Counted from the stretch's first letter, positions 8,326 through 16,594 are shown. The stretch: 64,000 nucleotides of DNA from Pseudomonas oryzihabitans (GCF_024652905.1 NZ_CP102428.1:570501-634500); one strand, 5' to 3'. Notes: generated by a model from the letters alone, not told the origin. Made by a program: numbers and translations.

Positions 8326-9062
8326 TGCCCATTCACCTCGCGGACAACGGCCGGCAGCTCGCCGCCCAGGCCCAGCTGGACCCAGCGACCGGCGTCGTGG
8401 TTGAGGGTAATCTGCCGTCCGCGCACCTTGGCCGGATCGACGCCAGCGAGCACCGCCCAGCGGCGGATCCGGGCATCGTCGTTCTGACTGCCGATCAGGT
8501 AGAGGTCGAAGGCCTGGCCAGCGCTCTGCAGCGCCTGAACCCGCTCGGTGCAGGCGGCGCAGCTATCGGTCACGAACACGGCGAGCCGCCCATTGCCGCG
8601 CACGGCTGGACTTGCCTGGGGCGCTGCCTGGGCGCCGGCCTGCACCGGCTGTAGGTTCGGGTACAGGCGATTCCAGGCGTCGCGGTAGGCCTGTTCATAG
8701 GCCAGCTCCTTCTGCACCCGCTGCGCCTCGGCGCGGACCTGCAGCTCGGCGTAGCGGCGTCGCTCGGCATCGGACTGGGCTTCGATGCCCAGGGCGGTGA
8801 GCGGATCCAGACCGGGCGAGTAGACGCCACGACTGCCCTGCATCAGGGTCCGGTAGCGTTGGAATTCCTGACTGCTCAGGCCCCATTCCTGGGCGACGGC
8901 ACTGTCGTTACGCTGGACCGCGCTTTGGCGTTCAGCGCTACCCGTTTCGCCCGAGAAGACTTGGGGGGCGATAAGGTCTGCGGTGAGTGCCGGTGCGGAT
9001 GGCGAGAGCAGGATGAGGGCGATCGCAAGGCTCGCCGGTAAGAGAGGGGACTGGGGACGCAT
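8310..9062 (-). CDS. ICE exported protein, TIGR03759-like (thioredoxin-type CxxC)
   Basis: A 250-residue exported protein. After the signal peptide (cut near APALT) there is a helical region with WGLSSQEFQRYRTLMQG and GVYSPGLDPLTALGIEA, hallmarks of the PFL_4693/TIGR03759 ICE family. The C-terminal half is thioredoxin-like with VFVTDSCAACTERVQAL, a CxxC pair, suggesting a periplasmic disulfide role or a structural relic of one. It overlaps the transglycosylase gene by 16 nt and lies 12 nt from the upstream gene. Confidence 0.85.
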   Translation of the reverse strand: MRPQSPLLPASLAIALILLSPSAPALTADLIAPQVFSGETGSAERQSAVQRNDSAVAQEWGLSSQEFQRYRTLMQGSRGVYSPGLDPLTALGIEAQSDAERRRYAELQVRAEAQRVQKELAYEQAYRDAWNRLYPNLQPVQAGAQAAPQASPAVRGNGRLAVFVTDSCAACTERVQALQSAGQAFDLYLIGSQNDDARIRRWAVLAGVDPAKVRGRQITLNHDAGRWVQLGLGGELPAVVREVNGQWLPQ

Positions 9063-9074
9063 GAGTTGCCTCTA

Positions 9075-9779
9075 CTACTTGACGGAAAGGGTGCGGGTCG
9101 CGCCGTCGACGCTGAACTGCGCCTGGCGGTCATCGAGATTGGCCAGCCGCCAGCGGGTACCGCCGACGTTGTCGCCCGGGCGCACCAGGTAGAGCTCGCT
9201 GAGCTGAGTGCTGCCGGGCGGCGCGACGGAGAGGAAGCGCTCACCGCCGCGGTACTCGATGCCGACCACGGTGAAGGGAGGAGGCGTCTCGATCGGCTTG
9301 GGCAGCTCGGACTTGCGGGCAGTTGCCGGCGCGCTGCGCTGCTTAGGAACAATCAGCGGCGGCGGTGCTTTGGCAGGCTCCACTGCTTTTCTGCGCAGGT
9401 CTCCCAGGTCGTTTTGCAGGCCTTCCAGCTTGGCCTCGAGCACAACCAGGTCGCCAGACTGGGCCATGCCTTGCAGCGCGGTTTGATTGGCGCGCTGGAT
9501 CTCCACCAGCATGGCCTGGGCGGTATCGATGCGCTGTGATAGGGCCTGCTGGCTCGCCCGGAAGTCCGCATCCTGGACCGGCTTGCCGCCGGCGAAGCCA
9601 TCCATCTGATCCTGCATCTTGTCCAGACGTTGGGTGATGGCGTGGACCGTGTTCTGGTCAGCTGTGGCGTTCAGGTCGCGATTGACATGGGACAGCTCAA
9701 CGTAGAGATACAGGCAGGCACCAGACAAGGCGGCAAAGCCAGTGGCGACGAGCGTTTGTGATAGGGAAGGGCGCTTCAT
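9075..9779 (-). CDS. ICE membrane-anchored coiled-coil protein, PilP-like C-terminus
   Basis: A 234-residue protein with one N-terminal membrane segment (about 8-30), a long coiled-coil stretch (about 35-130, many Gln/Asp/Leu heptads), a Pro-rich linker and a C-terminal beta-rich domain (PFTVVGIEYRGGERFLSVAP...LYLVRPGDNVGGTRWRLANL) resembling small PilP-type periplasmic domains. It is the first gene of the minus-strand operon leading to traD. A leader shared with the RAQPRD operon lies just before its start. It is likely an inner-membrane/periplasm scaffold of the mating apparatus; exact family not certain. Confidence 0.75.
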   Translation of the reverse strand: MKRPSLSQTLVATGFAALSGACLYLYVELSHVNRDLNATADQNTVHAITQRLDKMQDQMDGFAGGKPVQDADFRASQQALSQRIDTAQAMLVEIQRANQTALQGMAQSGDLVVLEAKLEGLQNDLGDLRRKAVEPAKAPPPLIVPKQRSAPATARKSELPKPIETPPPFTVVGIEYRGGERFLSVAPPGSTQLSELYLVRPGDNVGGTRWRLANLDDRQAQFSVDGATRTLSVK

Positions 9780-9788
9780 AGGAGACCT

Positions 9789-9843
9789 CGCACAGGATGC
9801 CGTGCACGGTCGCAGAAGCGCTGAAGGGGGTCAGTAGGAAACC
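9789..9843 (-). promoter_or_regulatory. shared leader sequence, copy 2
   Basis: On the minus strand this reads GGTTTCCTACTGACC, a variable 20-30 nt part with inverted-repeat character, then GGCATCCTGTGCG, just before the start at 9779. It matches the segment at 800-842. Both copies sit before first genes of conjugation operons, which suggests shared control. Confidence 0.5.
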
Positions 9844-9926
9844 TTATCCAGGTCTCAGAAGGTTAGGTTTTGAGGTTCAACAGCCCATAGGTCGCCCTTT
9901 GGGCGGGTGCTCAGAACGGGCAGGTT

Positions 9927-10226
9927 ATGATGCGCGCTTTGGCTGAGAGGGCTACCAAGGTGCTAGTGATTCGGCTGGAAAAAGGTGGGGTGATCAATCT
10001 GGAGCGCCAGGTAAGTACCTCGAACGGGTACGGCATCTGGGAATACCACCGGAGCCAGAGCTCGACTATGTGGGTCCCTGACCATACGCCCTACCGTCAT
10101 GTGGCTATGAAGCCGGCGGAGCCACAGGCTGGACAGCAGGTGAGCGTGGCGATCTGCCTGCCTGGTACGCCGGAGAATGAATGGAAGCCCTTCCGGGTAG
10201 GGATCGCTAGCTTCGACGGAGTCTGA
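9927..10226 (+). CDS. hypothetical protein
   Basis: A 99-residue soluble protein (VLVIRLEKGGVINLER... YGIWEYHRS...) with no recognised domain, membrane segment or signal peptide. It lies in the accessory zone after the conjugation operon and before umuDC. No strong ribosome site is visible at the first ATG; codon choice looks coding. Reality moderately supported, function unknown. Confidence 0.5.
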   Translation: MMRALAERATKVLVIRLEKGGVINLERQVSTSNGYGIWEYHRSQSSTMWVPDHTPYRHVAMKPAEPQAGQQVSVAICLPGTPENEWKPFRVGIASFDGV

Positions 10227-10281
10227 TTCGTCTCCCGTTGCTATCGAGATGCCTTCACTTCTTTATGTGGGATGTTGAGCA

Positions 10282-10671
10282 ATGCGATTTAAAGACGAGC
10301 TTCGTGATATTGAGCCGATCACGGCCACAGAAATGTACCGAATTGAAGGGCCTCTCCCGAGGTATATACACGTGGAAGGCGCGATCGCAGAGCTCGCTGA
10401 GGCTGAAGCGAAAGCCAACACCGGCTTCTTAGAAAAGCTTGGGCGAGGCGTAGGCGTCATCAGATCACAGCCCAGCTGGGAAGACTGGAAAGGATGGGGT
10501 GCAGCACGCCAGTTGAAGTGCGCAGCTCTGGCAAGAGCGGGCTGGCACTATGACGAGAGTCACCTGCCCTATGAGCAAGCCGCTCGCGCATATGAGAAGG
10601 TACGGCAGGTTCTGCTTTCGCCTCAGTGCAACTCTGCACAGGAGCTGCTGGAGCTGCTCGAAAGCTCCTAG
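10282..10671 (+). CDS. hypothetical protein
   Basis: A 129-residue, mostly helical soluble protein, rich in Glu, Ala and Leu, with a conspicuous SWEDWKGWG segment in the middle. It starts 55 nt after the preceding plus-strand ORF, so the two may be co-transcribed. No ribosome site of good quality is seen. I recognise no family. Confidence 0.5.
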   Translation: MRFKDELRDIEPITATEMYRIEGPLPRYIHVEGAIAELAEAEAKANTGFLEKLGRGVGVIRSQPSWEDWKGWGAARQLKCAALARAGWHYDESHLPYEQAARAYEKVRQVLLSPQCNSAQELLELLESS

Positions 10672-10730
10672 CTGTTCAGGATCGGTAGAGCTCTTGGCCT
10701 TGGAGATCCCCTGCCATCGAAATGGCCATG

Positions 10731-10943
10731 TCATGCATCTAGGTTTCGGGCGATATGGCGGACGAGATCCAGGGGGTACTGGGCCTGAACGACGTTCAGC
10801 ATCAGGTCGCGCTGCCGCTTAGGAAGAAGCTTTACGCAGCGCCTGGCCGTATCGCGGACGGCACTTTCAGTCCCGTGAATTCTTACCGTCAGCAGCAGAG
10901 CTAGCGTGCAGTAGGTCAGATCACGCTGAGTGGGCTTAGGCAT
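10731..10943 (-). CDS. small hypothetical protein divergent from umuDC
   Basis: A 70-residue basic protein (QRDLTYCTLALLLTVRIHG... ARRCVKLLPKRQRDLML...) with a good GGAGA ribosome site before ATG 10943. It is transcribed away from umuD, and the LexA box at 11009-11024 lies in the shared promoter region, so it may also be SOS-affected. No family recognised. Confidence 0.55.
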   Translation of the reverse strand: MPKPTQRDLTYCTLALLLTVRIHGTESAVRDTARRCVKLLPKRQRDLMLNVVQAQYPLDLVRHIARNLDA

Positions 10944-11008
10944 GTATAAATCTCCAGTCGTCGGCGACGAGTGACGTCAGATGGACAGCATAGCGATTCC
11001 TTTGCTAA

Positions 11009-11024
11009 CTGTATAAATACACAG
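11009..11024 (+). promoter_or_regulatory. LexA (SOS) box
   Basis: CTGTATAAATACACAG matches the gammaproteobacterial LexA operator CTGT-N8-ACAG exactly. It ends 26 nt before the umuD ATG, where LexA would block the promoter until DNA damage. An AGGAGG ribosome site follows at 11034-11039. Confidence 0.92.
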
Positions 11025-11050
11025 TCTGACGAAAGGAGGCTCGCCTTGCC

Positions 11051-11485
11051 ATGTCTATCGAATTTGTTGCCAATCTGGCTCCGTCTGAAACAGCCCTACC
11101 GGTCTTCCTCTTCCGTGTCCCCTGCGGGTTCCCATCCCCCGCGCAGGACCATCTCGAGTCGGTCATCTCGCTTGATGACCTGCTGAACATCAAGGCCCCG
11201 CATACCTATATCGTCCGCGCTACCGGGGACAGCATGATGGGCCTCGGCATCTTCCCGAATGACTTGCTGATCATCACGCGGGCACGTGAAGCGGTGCCAG
11301 GAGATGTCGTGGTCGCGGCGCTCAACCGCGAGCCGTTGATCAAGACGTTGCAGCGAAATGCCAGCGGCCAGTACGAGCTGCACTCAGCCAATCGCCATTA
11401 CAAACCGATCCCTGTACGGGAAGAAGACGAATTCGAGGTCTGGGGCATCGCTACCGATTGCCTGCGGCGCCTCGGTCATGCCTGA
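11051..11485 (+). CDS. umuD: UmuD-like SOS mutagenesis protein
   Basis: A 144-residue S24-family protein, the self-cleaving subunit of polymerase V. The cut site is Cys25-Gly26 (VPCGFPSP); the catalytic Ser61 is in [10 protein letters not shown] and the Lys98 in EPLIKTL. Length and spacing match E. coli UmuD (Cys24-Gly25, Ser60, Lys97). RecA filaments trigger cleavage to UmuD', which pairs with UmuC for translesion synthesis. A perfect LexA box lies upstream, and umuC overlaps its 3' end by 8 nt. Such mobile copies are often called rulAB or mucAB. Confidence 0.95.
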   Translation: MSIEFVANLAPSETALPVFLFRVPCGFPSPAQDHLESVISLDDLLNIKAPHTYIVRATGDSMMGLGIFPNDLLIITRAREAVPGDVVVAALNREPLIKTLQRNASGQYELHSANRHYKPIPVREEDEFEVWGIATDCLRRLGHA

Positions 11486-12746
11486 CCAGGTCTATGCGCT
11501 CATTGATTGCAACAGCTTCTACTGCAGCTGTGAGCGAGTATTCAGGCCTGACCTCAACGGGGTGCCGGTGGTGGTCCTCAGCAACAACGATGGCTGTGTC
11601 ATTGCGCGCAGCGCCGAAGCGAAGCAGCTGGGCATCAAGATGGCGGCGCCATGGTTTCAGCTTCGCGAATTCGCGCGTCAGCAGGGCGTAGTCGCCTTCA
11701 GCTCCAACTACGCGCTATACGGCGACATGAGCGACCGAGTGATGCGTACGATCTGCAGCCTGGTGCCCGCGTATGAGATCTACAGCATCGATGAGTGTTT
11801 CGCTGACCTCACGGGTATACGGGAGCCGCTGATCGATGTCGGTCGGTCTATCAAGGACAAGGTCTTCCAATGGACACGCATCCCGGTCGGCGTCGGGATC
11901 GCCAACACCAAGACCCTTGCCAAGCTCGCCAACCATGCTGCCAAGCGTTGGGTCGATCGTACGGGCGGTGTAGTAGATCTCCGGGATCCAGACCTACGTG
12001 ACAAGGTGCTGCGCAAACTGCCCGTCGATGAGGTCTGGGGTGTCGGCCGTCGCCTCAAGGTGAAGCTTGAGGCCATGGGTATCCAGACGGCGTGGGACCT
12101 CGCCCAGTACGATGCCTGGTCGCTGCGCAAGCAATTCAGCGTCGTCCTGGAGAAGACTGCCCGCGAGCTTCGGGGCGTGCGCTGTCTCGACCTCGAGGAG
12201 GTCGAGCCGCCGAAGCAGATGATCTGTAGCAGCCGCATGTTTGGCATCCGCCAGTATCAACTCTCGGCACTGGCCGAGGCCGTGGCCAGTTACACGTCTC
12301 GCGCCGCAGAAAAACTCAGAGCACAGAAATCCTTGTGCCAGGTCCTTCGTGTCGGCATTCAGACCGGCATGTTCAATGCCGATCAGCCACGCTATGCCAA
12401 TAGCGTGACCCTGCAGCTGCCATATCCCACTGATGACACTCGGGTGCTGATTCAGTATGCCCAGTTCGGCCTGGCCCGGATCTATCGGGAGGGGTACGCC
12501 TACTCCAAGGCTGAAATCCTGCTAGCCCAAATCTGCCAGCGCGACGAGATCACCGGCGATCTGTTCATGCCAGCGCAGCCTTCCATTGCAGACCAGCTGA
12601 TGGCCACTCTTGATGCGGTGAACCGCAAGTACGGCCGCGGCACACTGCGCGCAGCTAGAATTCGCGAAGCACCAGGTTGGAGCATGAGACGGGAGTTGCT
12701 CAGCCAGGGCTTCACGACCAAGATCGATCAGGTCTGGAAAATTTAG
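11478..12746 (+). CDS. umuC: UmuC-like Y-family DNA polymerase V catalytic subunit
   Basis: A 422-residue Y-family polymerase. The start at 11478 is chosen because [16 protein letters not shown] is the family's N-terminus and the ATG overlaps the umuD stop; the longer open frame upstream is umuD in another frame. Catalytic acidic residues are in LIDCNSF and [30 protein letters not shown] and VWGVGRRLK (helix-hairpin-helix) follow. It performs error-prone bypass of lesions when bound by UmuD'. Co-regulated with umuD by LexA. Confidence 0.95.
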   Translation: MPDQVYALIDCNSFYCSCERVFRPDLNGVPVVVLSNNDGCVIARSAEAKQLGIKMAAPWFQLREFARQQGVVAFSSNYALYGDMSDRVMRTICSLVPAYEIYSIDECFADLTGIREPLIDVGRSIKDKVFQWTRIPVGVGIANTKTLAKLANHAAKRWVDRTGGVVDLRDPDLRDKVLRKLPVDEVWGVGRRLKVKLEAMGIQTAWDLAQYDAWSLRKQFSVVLEKTARELRGVRCLDLEEVEPPKQMICSSRMFGIRQYQLSALAEAVASYTSRAAEKLRAQKSLCQVLRVGIQTGMFNADQPRYANSVTLQLPYPTDDTRVLIQYAQFGLARIYREGYAYSKAEILLAQICQRDEITGDLFMPAQPSIADQLMATLDAVNRKYGRGTLRAARIREAPGWSMRRELLSQGFTTKIDQVWKI

Positions 12747-12792
12747 GCGATAATCGCTATGTGTCTATACCACAGGAATCTTGGGGCAGCGT

Positions 12793-13347
12793 ATGACGAG
12801 TGAAGACGAGCAAAAGATTCGAATATCAGGGATGTGGGACTGCCTTAAAAGATTTGATGGATATATTAGTGCGGTGAATGTGCGCTGCGGACTGATAGCT
12901 TCATTTTCAGTTGCTGTGTTCGGTGGGGTGCTACTGAAGGCGGACCAGTTGATGCACGGTGGTGGTACCGTGGAGCTGTTGATTACGCTGTTCTTGGCCG
13001 CAACCGCCCTTGCTGCATTGCTAAGTATCTACTTTGTTGTGAAAACTATCTGGCCAGATTTGCGAACTAATGTTCAGGGGAAAAATAAACCTTCAATTTT
13101 CTTCTTCGGCTCGATTGCGGATAATTTTACGCCTGACACTTATGCAGATGCTTTAAGTGGTATAAGTGCTGATGAGTTTCAGAGGGATCTGGCAATTCAA
13201 GTTCATGAGGTCGCGACGGTCACTAAGGAAAAGTTTAGGCTTGTATCTAGAGCTAAAACTTGCGTGAATATAATGGTGTTCTTCTTGATCTGCACCGTAG
13301 TTCTTGTGGTTTTCAACTCGTTAGGGGTTAGGTTATGCGTAGCTTGA
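12793..13347 (+). CDS. pycTM: Pycsar membrane effector (PycTM-type)
   Basis: A 184-residue membrane protein with hydrophobic segments at about 32-48, 61-83 and 157-176, and a cytosolic middle containing PSIFFFGSIADNFTPDTY. This topology and the xFFGSIA-type motif are those of Pycsar effectors (DUF5706-like), which open or damage the inner membrane after binding cCMP or cUMP. The start is ATG 12793. The cyclase gene begins inside its 3' end (13-nt overlap), confirming a two-gene operon. Base composition is clearly AT-richer than the ICE backbone, a sign of separate acquisition. Confidence 0.85.
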   Translation: MTSEDEQKIRISGMWDCLKRFDGYISAVNVRCGLIASFSVAVFGGVLLKADQLMHGGGTVELLITLFLAATALAALLSIYFVVKTIWPDLRTNVQGKNKPSIFFFGSIADNFTPDTYADALSGISADEFQRDLAIQVHEVATVTKEKFRLVSRAKTCVNIMVFFLICTVVLVVFNSLGVRLCVA

Positions 13348-14660
13348 AGGATGTCTATGCAACTGTTCCTTTAGGTGACCTCAAGGTAGGGCGGTCGGTT
13401 ACTAGGAAGGATGCAGTATTTGATGGTGTGAGCCGTCGAATGGTTTCTGAATCGTATTCGCTAGAAGATATGAATAAGGCCTTTTTGCCAATTGAAGACA
13501 ACGATTTTGGGATCCAGTCCCAAATTCGGGCTCTGTTTGGGAAAAGGGGGTTTAATAGGAATGTTATTGGTGGGCATCCGCATTTTGTTCATTTGGAGGA
13601 GCAAGGTGCTAGAAGTAATGGTTATGTTGTTACTTTATTCATGGATATCAAGGGCTCTACAAAGCTAGGCTTGCTCTATGACGCTGAAACCGTTTTCTTT
13701 ATAAAGAACCAAATAATTAAATGCGCGATAGAAACAGTCGGTGCATTTGATGGGCACGTGCACAGAATCATGGGCGACGCCGTTTTGGCCTTTTTCCGTT
13801 CTAACGGTGAATCGCCTAGGAATTCCGCTATCGATGCCGTGAACTGCGGTGCTTACCTCGTTGAGTTCATGCGGCAGGTCGTCCGTCCAACGCTTGAACA
13901 GCTTTCATTGGCCGAAGATGTTGGAATAAGGATCGGCATTGACTATGGGCCTGAAGAGCAAGTTTTATGGGGTATGTATGGGTATCGTGGGGCGTCTGAA
14001 GTAACAGCAACTTCCTTTTATGTAGACGTTGCAGCTAAGCTTCAACAGTGTGCGCCTAAGAATCGTGTGATGCTTGGGGCATCCATCCGAGACTTACTAG
14101 ACCTGCACGAGGGAGTCGTAGAGACACATTATGTTGTTCGAGACGGGGTTAAAGAAGAAGAGCTATATGTAGCGCCTAACTACACTATTCCGGGTGAAGG
14201 TGCGATTAACTACAAGAAATATGTTTTGTCGCAAAAGGCTTATTATGATCTCTTACCTAAGCCTGAGTGGGAAGATCGTCCGATCAGGATAAGTGGGACT
14301 TTGAAGGCTGGTAAAGATTTGATTTCGGATGATCAATATTATGCATGTAGTAGGCGTATTGATAAGCCGTATGGAATTGATTTCAAGGCGGTCTTCAATC
14401 TGTCAGGCTCGTTTGATAAGGTATTGGTAAAATTCAGGGTTGTAAATAATGGTCAGGAGGCTTTAGATAATGCAGGGTCTTCACGTGATGATCATGAGTC
14501 TTTTGTAGAGGCAATACAGCGGCCAAGTGGTGAGTATTTTGCTCATCGGTGGGAGAGAACAAACTACGTCGGGTTGCACTATATGTATGTGTCAGTTTGG
14601 GTGGCCAGCTCAATGCTCATAAAAGAGCAATGTTATGGTGTGTATGTGGGGCCAGACTGA
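13335..14660 (+). CDS. pycC: Pycsar pyrimidine cyclase (PycC-type) with AGS-C sensor domain
   Basis: A 441-residue class III nucleotide cyclase. The metal-binding sites are FMDIKGST (102-109, Asp104) and HRIMGDAVLAFF (Asp148); RIGIDYG is at 199-205. The C-terminal part (about 308-441), with VKFRVVNNGQEA at 365-376 and WERTNYVGLHYMYV, matches the AGS-C sensor domain of cyclase- and SMODS-linked defence proteins. On phage attack, Pycsar cyclases make cCMP or cUMP to trigger the adjacent membrane effector and stop infection by abortive response. Which pyrimidine nucleotide is made cannot be read from the sequence here. Confidence 0.88.
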   Translation: MRSLKDVYATVPLGDLKVGRSVTRKDAVFDGVSRRMVSESYSLEDMNKAFLPIEDNDFGIQSQIRALFGKRGFNRNVIGGHPHFVHLEEQGARSNGYVVTLFMDIKGSTKLGLLYDAETVFFIKNQIIKCAIETVGAFDGHVHRIMGDAVLAFFRSNGESPRNSAIDAVNCGAYLVEFMRQVVRPTLEQLSLAEDVGIRIGIDYGPEEQVLWGMYGYRGASEVTATSFYVDVAAKLQQCAPKNRVMLGASIRDLLDLHEGVVETHYVVRDGVKEEELYVAPNYTIPGEGAINYKKYVLSQKAYYDLLPKPEWEDRPIRISGTLKAGKDLISDDQYYACSRRIDKPYGIDFKAVFNLSGSFDKVLVKFRVVNNGQEALDNAGSSRDDHESFVEAIQRPSGEYFAHRWERTNYVGLHYMYVSVWVASSMLIKEQCYGVYVGPD

Positions 14661-14675
14661 ATTGGGTAGAGGTTT

Positions 14676-15080
14676 TTATTCTCCATTTAGTGCGCGCATT
14701 TTAGCGTCGTATTCGTCCCAGCTAGCAAATCCAATCGGACGCTTAGGCTCTTCTGGGTTGATTCGACGCTGTCTTATCAAAAGAATACTGATCTGAGAGA
14801 CGTGTTGTACTAGCTCAACCGGGTCGCCATTAGATGTTGTACCAACAAAAGATATCAGTGACGGATTCCAATAGCCAACGCTTGTAAAAGAGAAAGTTAC
14901 CTCCCTGCCGAAGCTAACAAGCTGCCCTCCGACCTCATATTCGTCACCGATATCTCGGTGGAAGTCGTTCACCCACTGAATGATTCGACGATAAAATTCG
15001 TCGGCCAAGTTTTGGTCTTTCGGCAAAATCGGCATGCGGAAAGGCTCAAATACAGGCTGGATAAACTGATTGTCGCTCAT
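14676..15080 (-). CDS. DUF6173-like protein
   Basis: A 134-residue soluble protein with LADEFYRRIIQWVNDFH, EVGGQLVSFGREVTFSF, GYWNPSLISFVGTT and PVELVQHVSQISILL. I recall these segments from proteins named DUF6173 (unknown function). It is convergent with pycC, 16 nt apart, and shares its AT-rich composition, so it probably arrived with the defence genes. Whether it is part of the defence system is untested. Confidence 0.65.
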   Translation of the reverse strand: MSDNQFIQPVFEPFRMPILPKDQNLADEFYRRIIQWVNDFHRDIGDEYEVGGQLVSFGREVTFSFTSVGYWNPSLISFVGTTSNGDPVELVQHVSQISILLIRQRRINPEEPKRPIGFASWDEYDAKMRALNGE

Positions 15081-15207
15081 GGATATCTCCGAAATAGCGT
15101 GCGCGCTAATTACACTATAGCCCCGTTATCATCGTGCGCAATTGCCGTGCGATTAGGGTGTACCTCACGCGCTACACCTATCGGCCTGGCCCAAGGCGTG
15201 GCGAAAA

Positions 15208-15262
15208 GTAGTCAAACAGACCCAAACGACTACGGGTATATTTCGATACGCCAAACGACTAC
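15208..15262. repeat. repeats upstream of serine recombinase (possible res site)
   Basis: The 12-mer CCAAACGACTAC occurs twice in direct orientation (15222-15233 and 15251-15262, 29 bp apart). GTAGTC at 15208-15213 forms an inverted repeat with the first copy's GACTAC. They lie just before the recombinase start at 15276. Serine recombinases typically bind paired short repeats in a res or crossover site next to their gene, so this is a reasonable candidate. Confidence 0.5.
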
Positions 15263-15275
15263 ACCGGAGCCCGCC

Positions 15276-15905
15276 ATGTTCGTTCGCGCCTACCTTCGTG
15301 CCTCTACTGACGATCAAGACGCCACCCGCGCCCGGGAGGCCCTGCGCACCTTCGCCGCCGAGCACGGGACGCGGATCGCCGCGACCTATGTCGAAAACGC
15401 TTCGGGCACTCTGCTGGACCGTCGCGAGCTGCTGCGCCTTCTGGCAGATGCCGAACCTGGGGACGTGCTGCTGGTGGAAGCGGTGGACCGTCTGACACGT
15501 CTCGACCGCGCGACCTGGGACCAGTTGCGGGACCGGATCGCCCAAGCGGGCCTGCACGTGGTGTCGCTCGACCTGCCGATGACCCATGCTCTGTTGCGGC
15601 CAGCCTCTGCCGGCGCCGATGGGTACCAAGAGTGGATGACGCGCGCGCTCTCGCAAATGCTGCTGGATTTCCTGGCAGCGACAGCCCGGAAAGACTATGA
15701 GACCCGCAGGGCCAGGGCGGCCCAGGGAATCCGCAAGGCGAAAGAGGCGGGGGTCTACAAAGGGCGACCGCGGGATGAGAAGCTGCACGCGCGAATTCGC
15801 GAGTGCCTGGCCAAAGGTATGTCAGTGCGCGGGACGGCCAGGCTATTGGAGTGCTCGACCAGCACCGTCAATCGGTGCCGGGCGACACAGGAGGCGGCAC
15901 TGTAG
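15276..15905 (+). CDS. small serine recombinase (resolvase/invertase family)
   Basis: A 209-residue recombinase. The start at 15276 is chosen because FVRAYLRASTDDQDA is the family N-terminus, with Ser10 of the RAST motif as nucleophile; the longer frame upstream lacks family similarity. VLLVEAVDRLTRL and the C-terminal GRPRDEKLHARIRECLAKG...VRGTARLLECSTSTVNR (helix-turn-helix) complete the fold. It lies directly left of the metal-resistance transposon block, about 100 bp from its end. It may resolve cointegrates or invert DNA; no partner site other than the local repeats is seen. Confidence 0.88.
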   Translation: MFVRAYLRASTDDQDATRAREALRTFAAEHGTRIAATYVENASGTLLDRRELLRLLADAEPGDVLLVEAVDRLTRLDRATWDQLRDRIAQAGLHVVSLDLPMTHALLRPASAGADGYQEWMTRALSQMLLDFLAATARKDYETRRARAAQGIRKAKEAGVYKGRPRDEKLHARIRECLAKGMSVRGTARLLECSTSTVNRCRATQEAAL

Positions 15906-16012
15906 GGCCAGGCACTGGCAATCTGGTAGCCACACCCATAGGGTCTGGCCACCAGGCCCCGGCCAGGTGTCGGGGCCGATTTACCAGAATGGCTACTTAT
16001 CGGAAGTCGGCG

Positions 16013-16060
16013 TGTTACGGCCAAATAGTAATGTCGCGATCCAGCCAAATAGAAATGTCC
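16013..16060 (+). repeat. left transposon end (T1/T2)
   Basis: Terminal TGTTACGGCC followed by two direct copies of an AAATAGWAATGTC motif (16023-16035 and 16047-16059), probable transposase binding sites. Nearly identical to the inverted copy at 29793-29840. Flanked on the left by CGGCG. Confidence 0.75.
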
Positions 16061-16115
16061 CGATCACCTGTGGCCGCTAGCCTACCGGCTTTGCTAGCGA
16101 TGCGGAGCGATCAGG

Positions 16116-16337
16116 ATGTCAGCCCACGAGCGGATCACGATGAGCCTACGCGATGTCGATCGTCTCAAGGTCATCCAGGCGGTGACTGAGGGTTTTATCA
16201 CGCCTACCCGCGCTGCCCAGCGGCTGCAGCTGAGTACACGGCAGGTTCACCGCCTTGTGCAGCGTTACCGGGACACCGGCGTATCAGGGCTGATCTCCAG
16301 AACGCGCGGCCAGCCCAGCAATCACCAGTTGCGTCCC
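16116..16337 (+). pseudogene. ISNCY/IS1202-type transposase, N-terminal remnant
   Basis: The first 74 codons (SAHERITMSLRDVDRLKVI... helix-turn-helix TPTRAAQRLQLSTRQVHRLV) match the transposase N-terminus at 29737 almost residue for residue. After QLRP the frame leaves homology and runs into unrelated codons, so roughly the last 390 residues are deleted. The deletion joins this remnant directly to the ParC-like gene that normally follows the transposase. Inactive. Confidence 0.88.
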
Positions 16338-16351
16338 AAAGCGCAACCGTC

Positions 16352-16594
16352 ATGCGTCAGTCGATTAGCGCTGAGGGCCTGGCCGCCCTAGTTGCAGCCG
16401 GGGCCGCTTGGGATGTGCGTGCTACTCCAGGCCCTGAGGGGCATGGATGGCAGCTACAGGTACGCTACAGCAAAGAAAGCCGACATTTTCCTCTCCGCTA
16501 CCGGCGCGAATTGGTGAGAGTGTTTCGGTCGCTCGACGCGCTCAATAGGTATGCACAGAGCGTTGGGATACGGGGCTTCAGAGTAGAAAGCTGA
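16352..16594 (+). CDS. small ParC-like accessory protein of the transposon (copy 1)
   Basis: An 80-residue protein beginning RQSISAEGLAALVAAGAA and containing WQLQVRYSKESRHFPL and VRVFRSLDALNRYAQSVGI. A close homologue (about 85% identical by eye) is encoded at 30305-30547 after the other transposase copy. The family resembles small proteins annotated as ParC-type partition-associated, which I recall only loosely. Its constant place just after the transposase in both elements suggests a job in transposition or gene control. Confidence 0.65.
   Translation: MRQSISAEGLAALVAAGAAWDVRATPGPEGHGWQLQVRYSKESRHFPLRYRRELVRVFRSLDALNRYAQSVGIRGFRVES

Noticed and set aside
11358-11477. Long upstream extension of umuC
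   Set aside because: It is the umuD coding region in another frame; the family N-terminus begins at 11478.
14958-15275. Upstream extension of the serine recombinase
   Set aside because: Residues before FVRAYLRAST have no recombinase similarity and overlap the opposite DUF6173-like gene.
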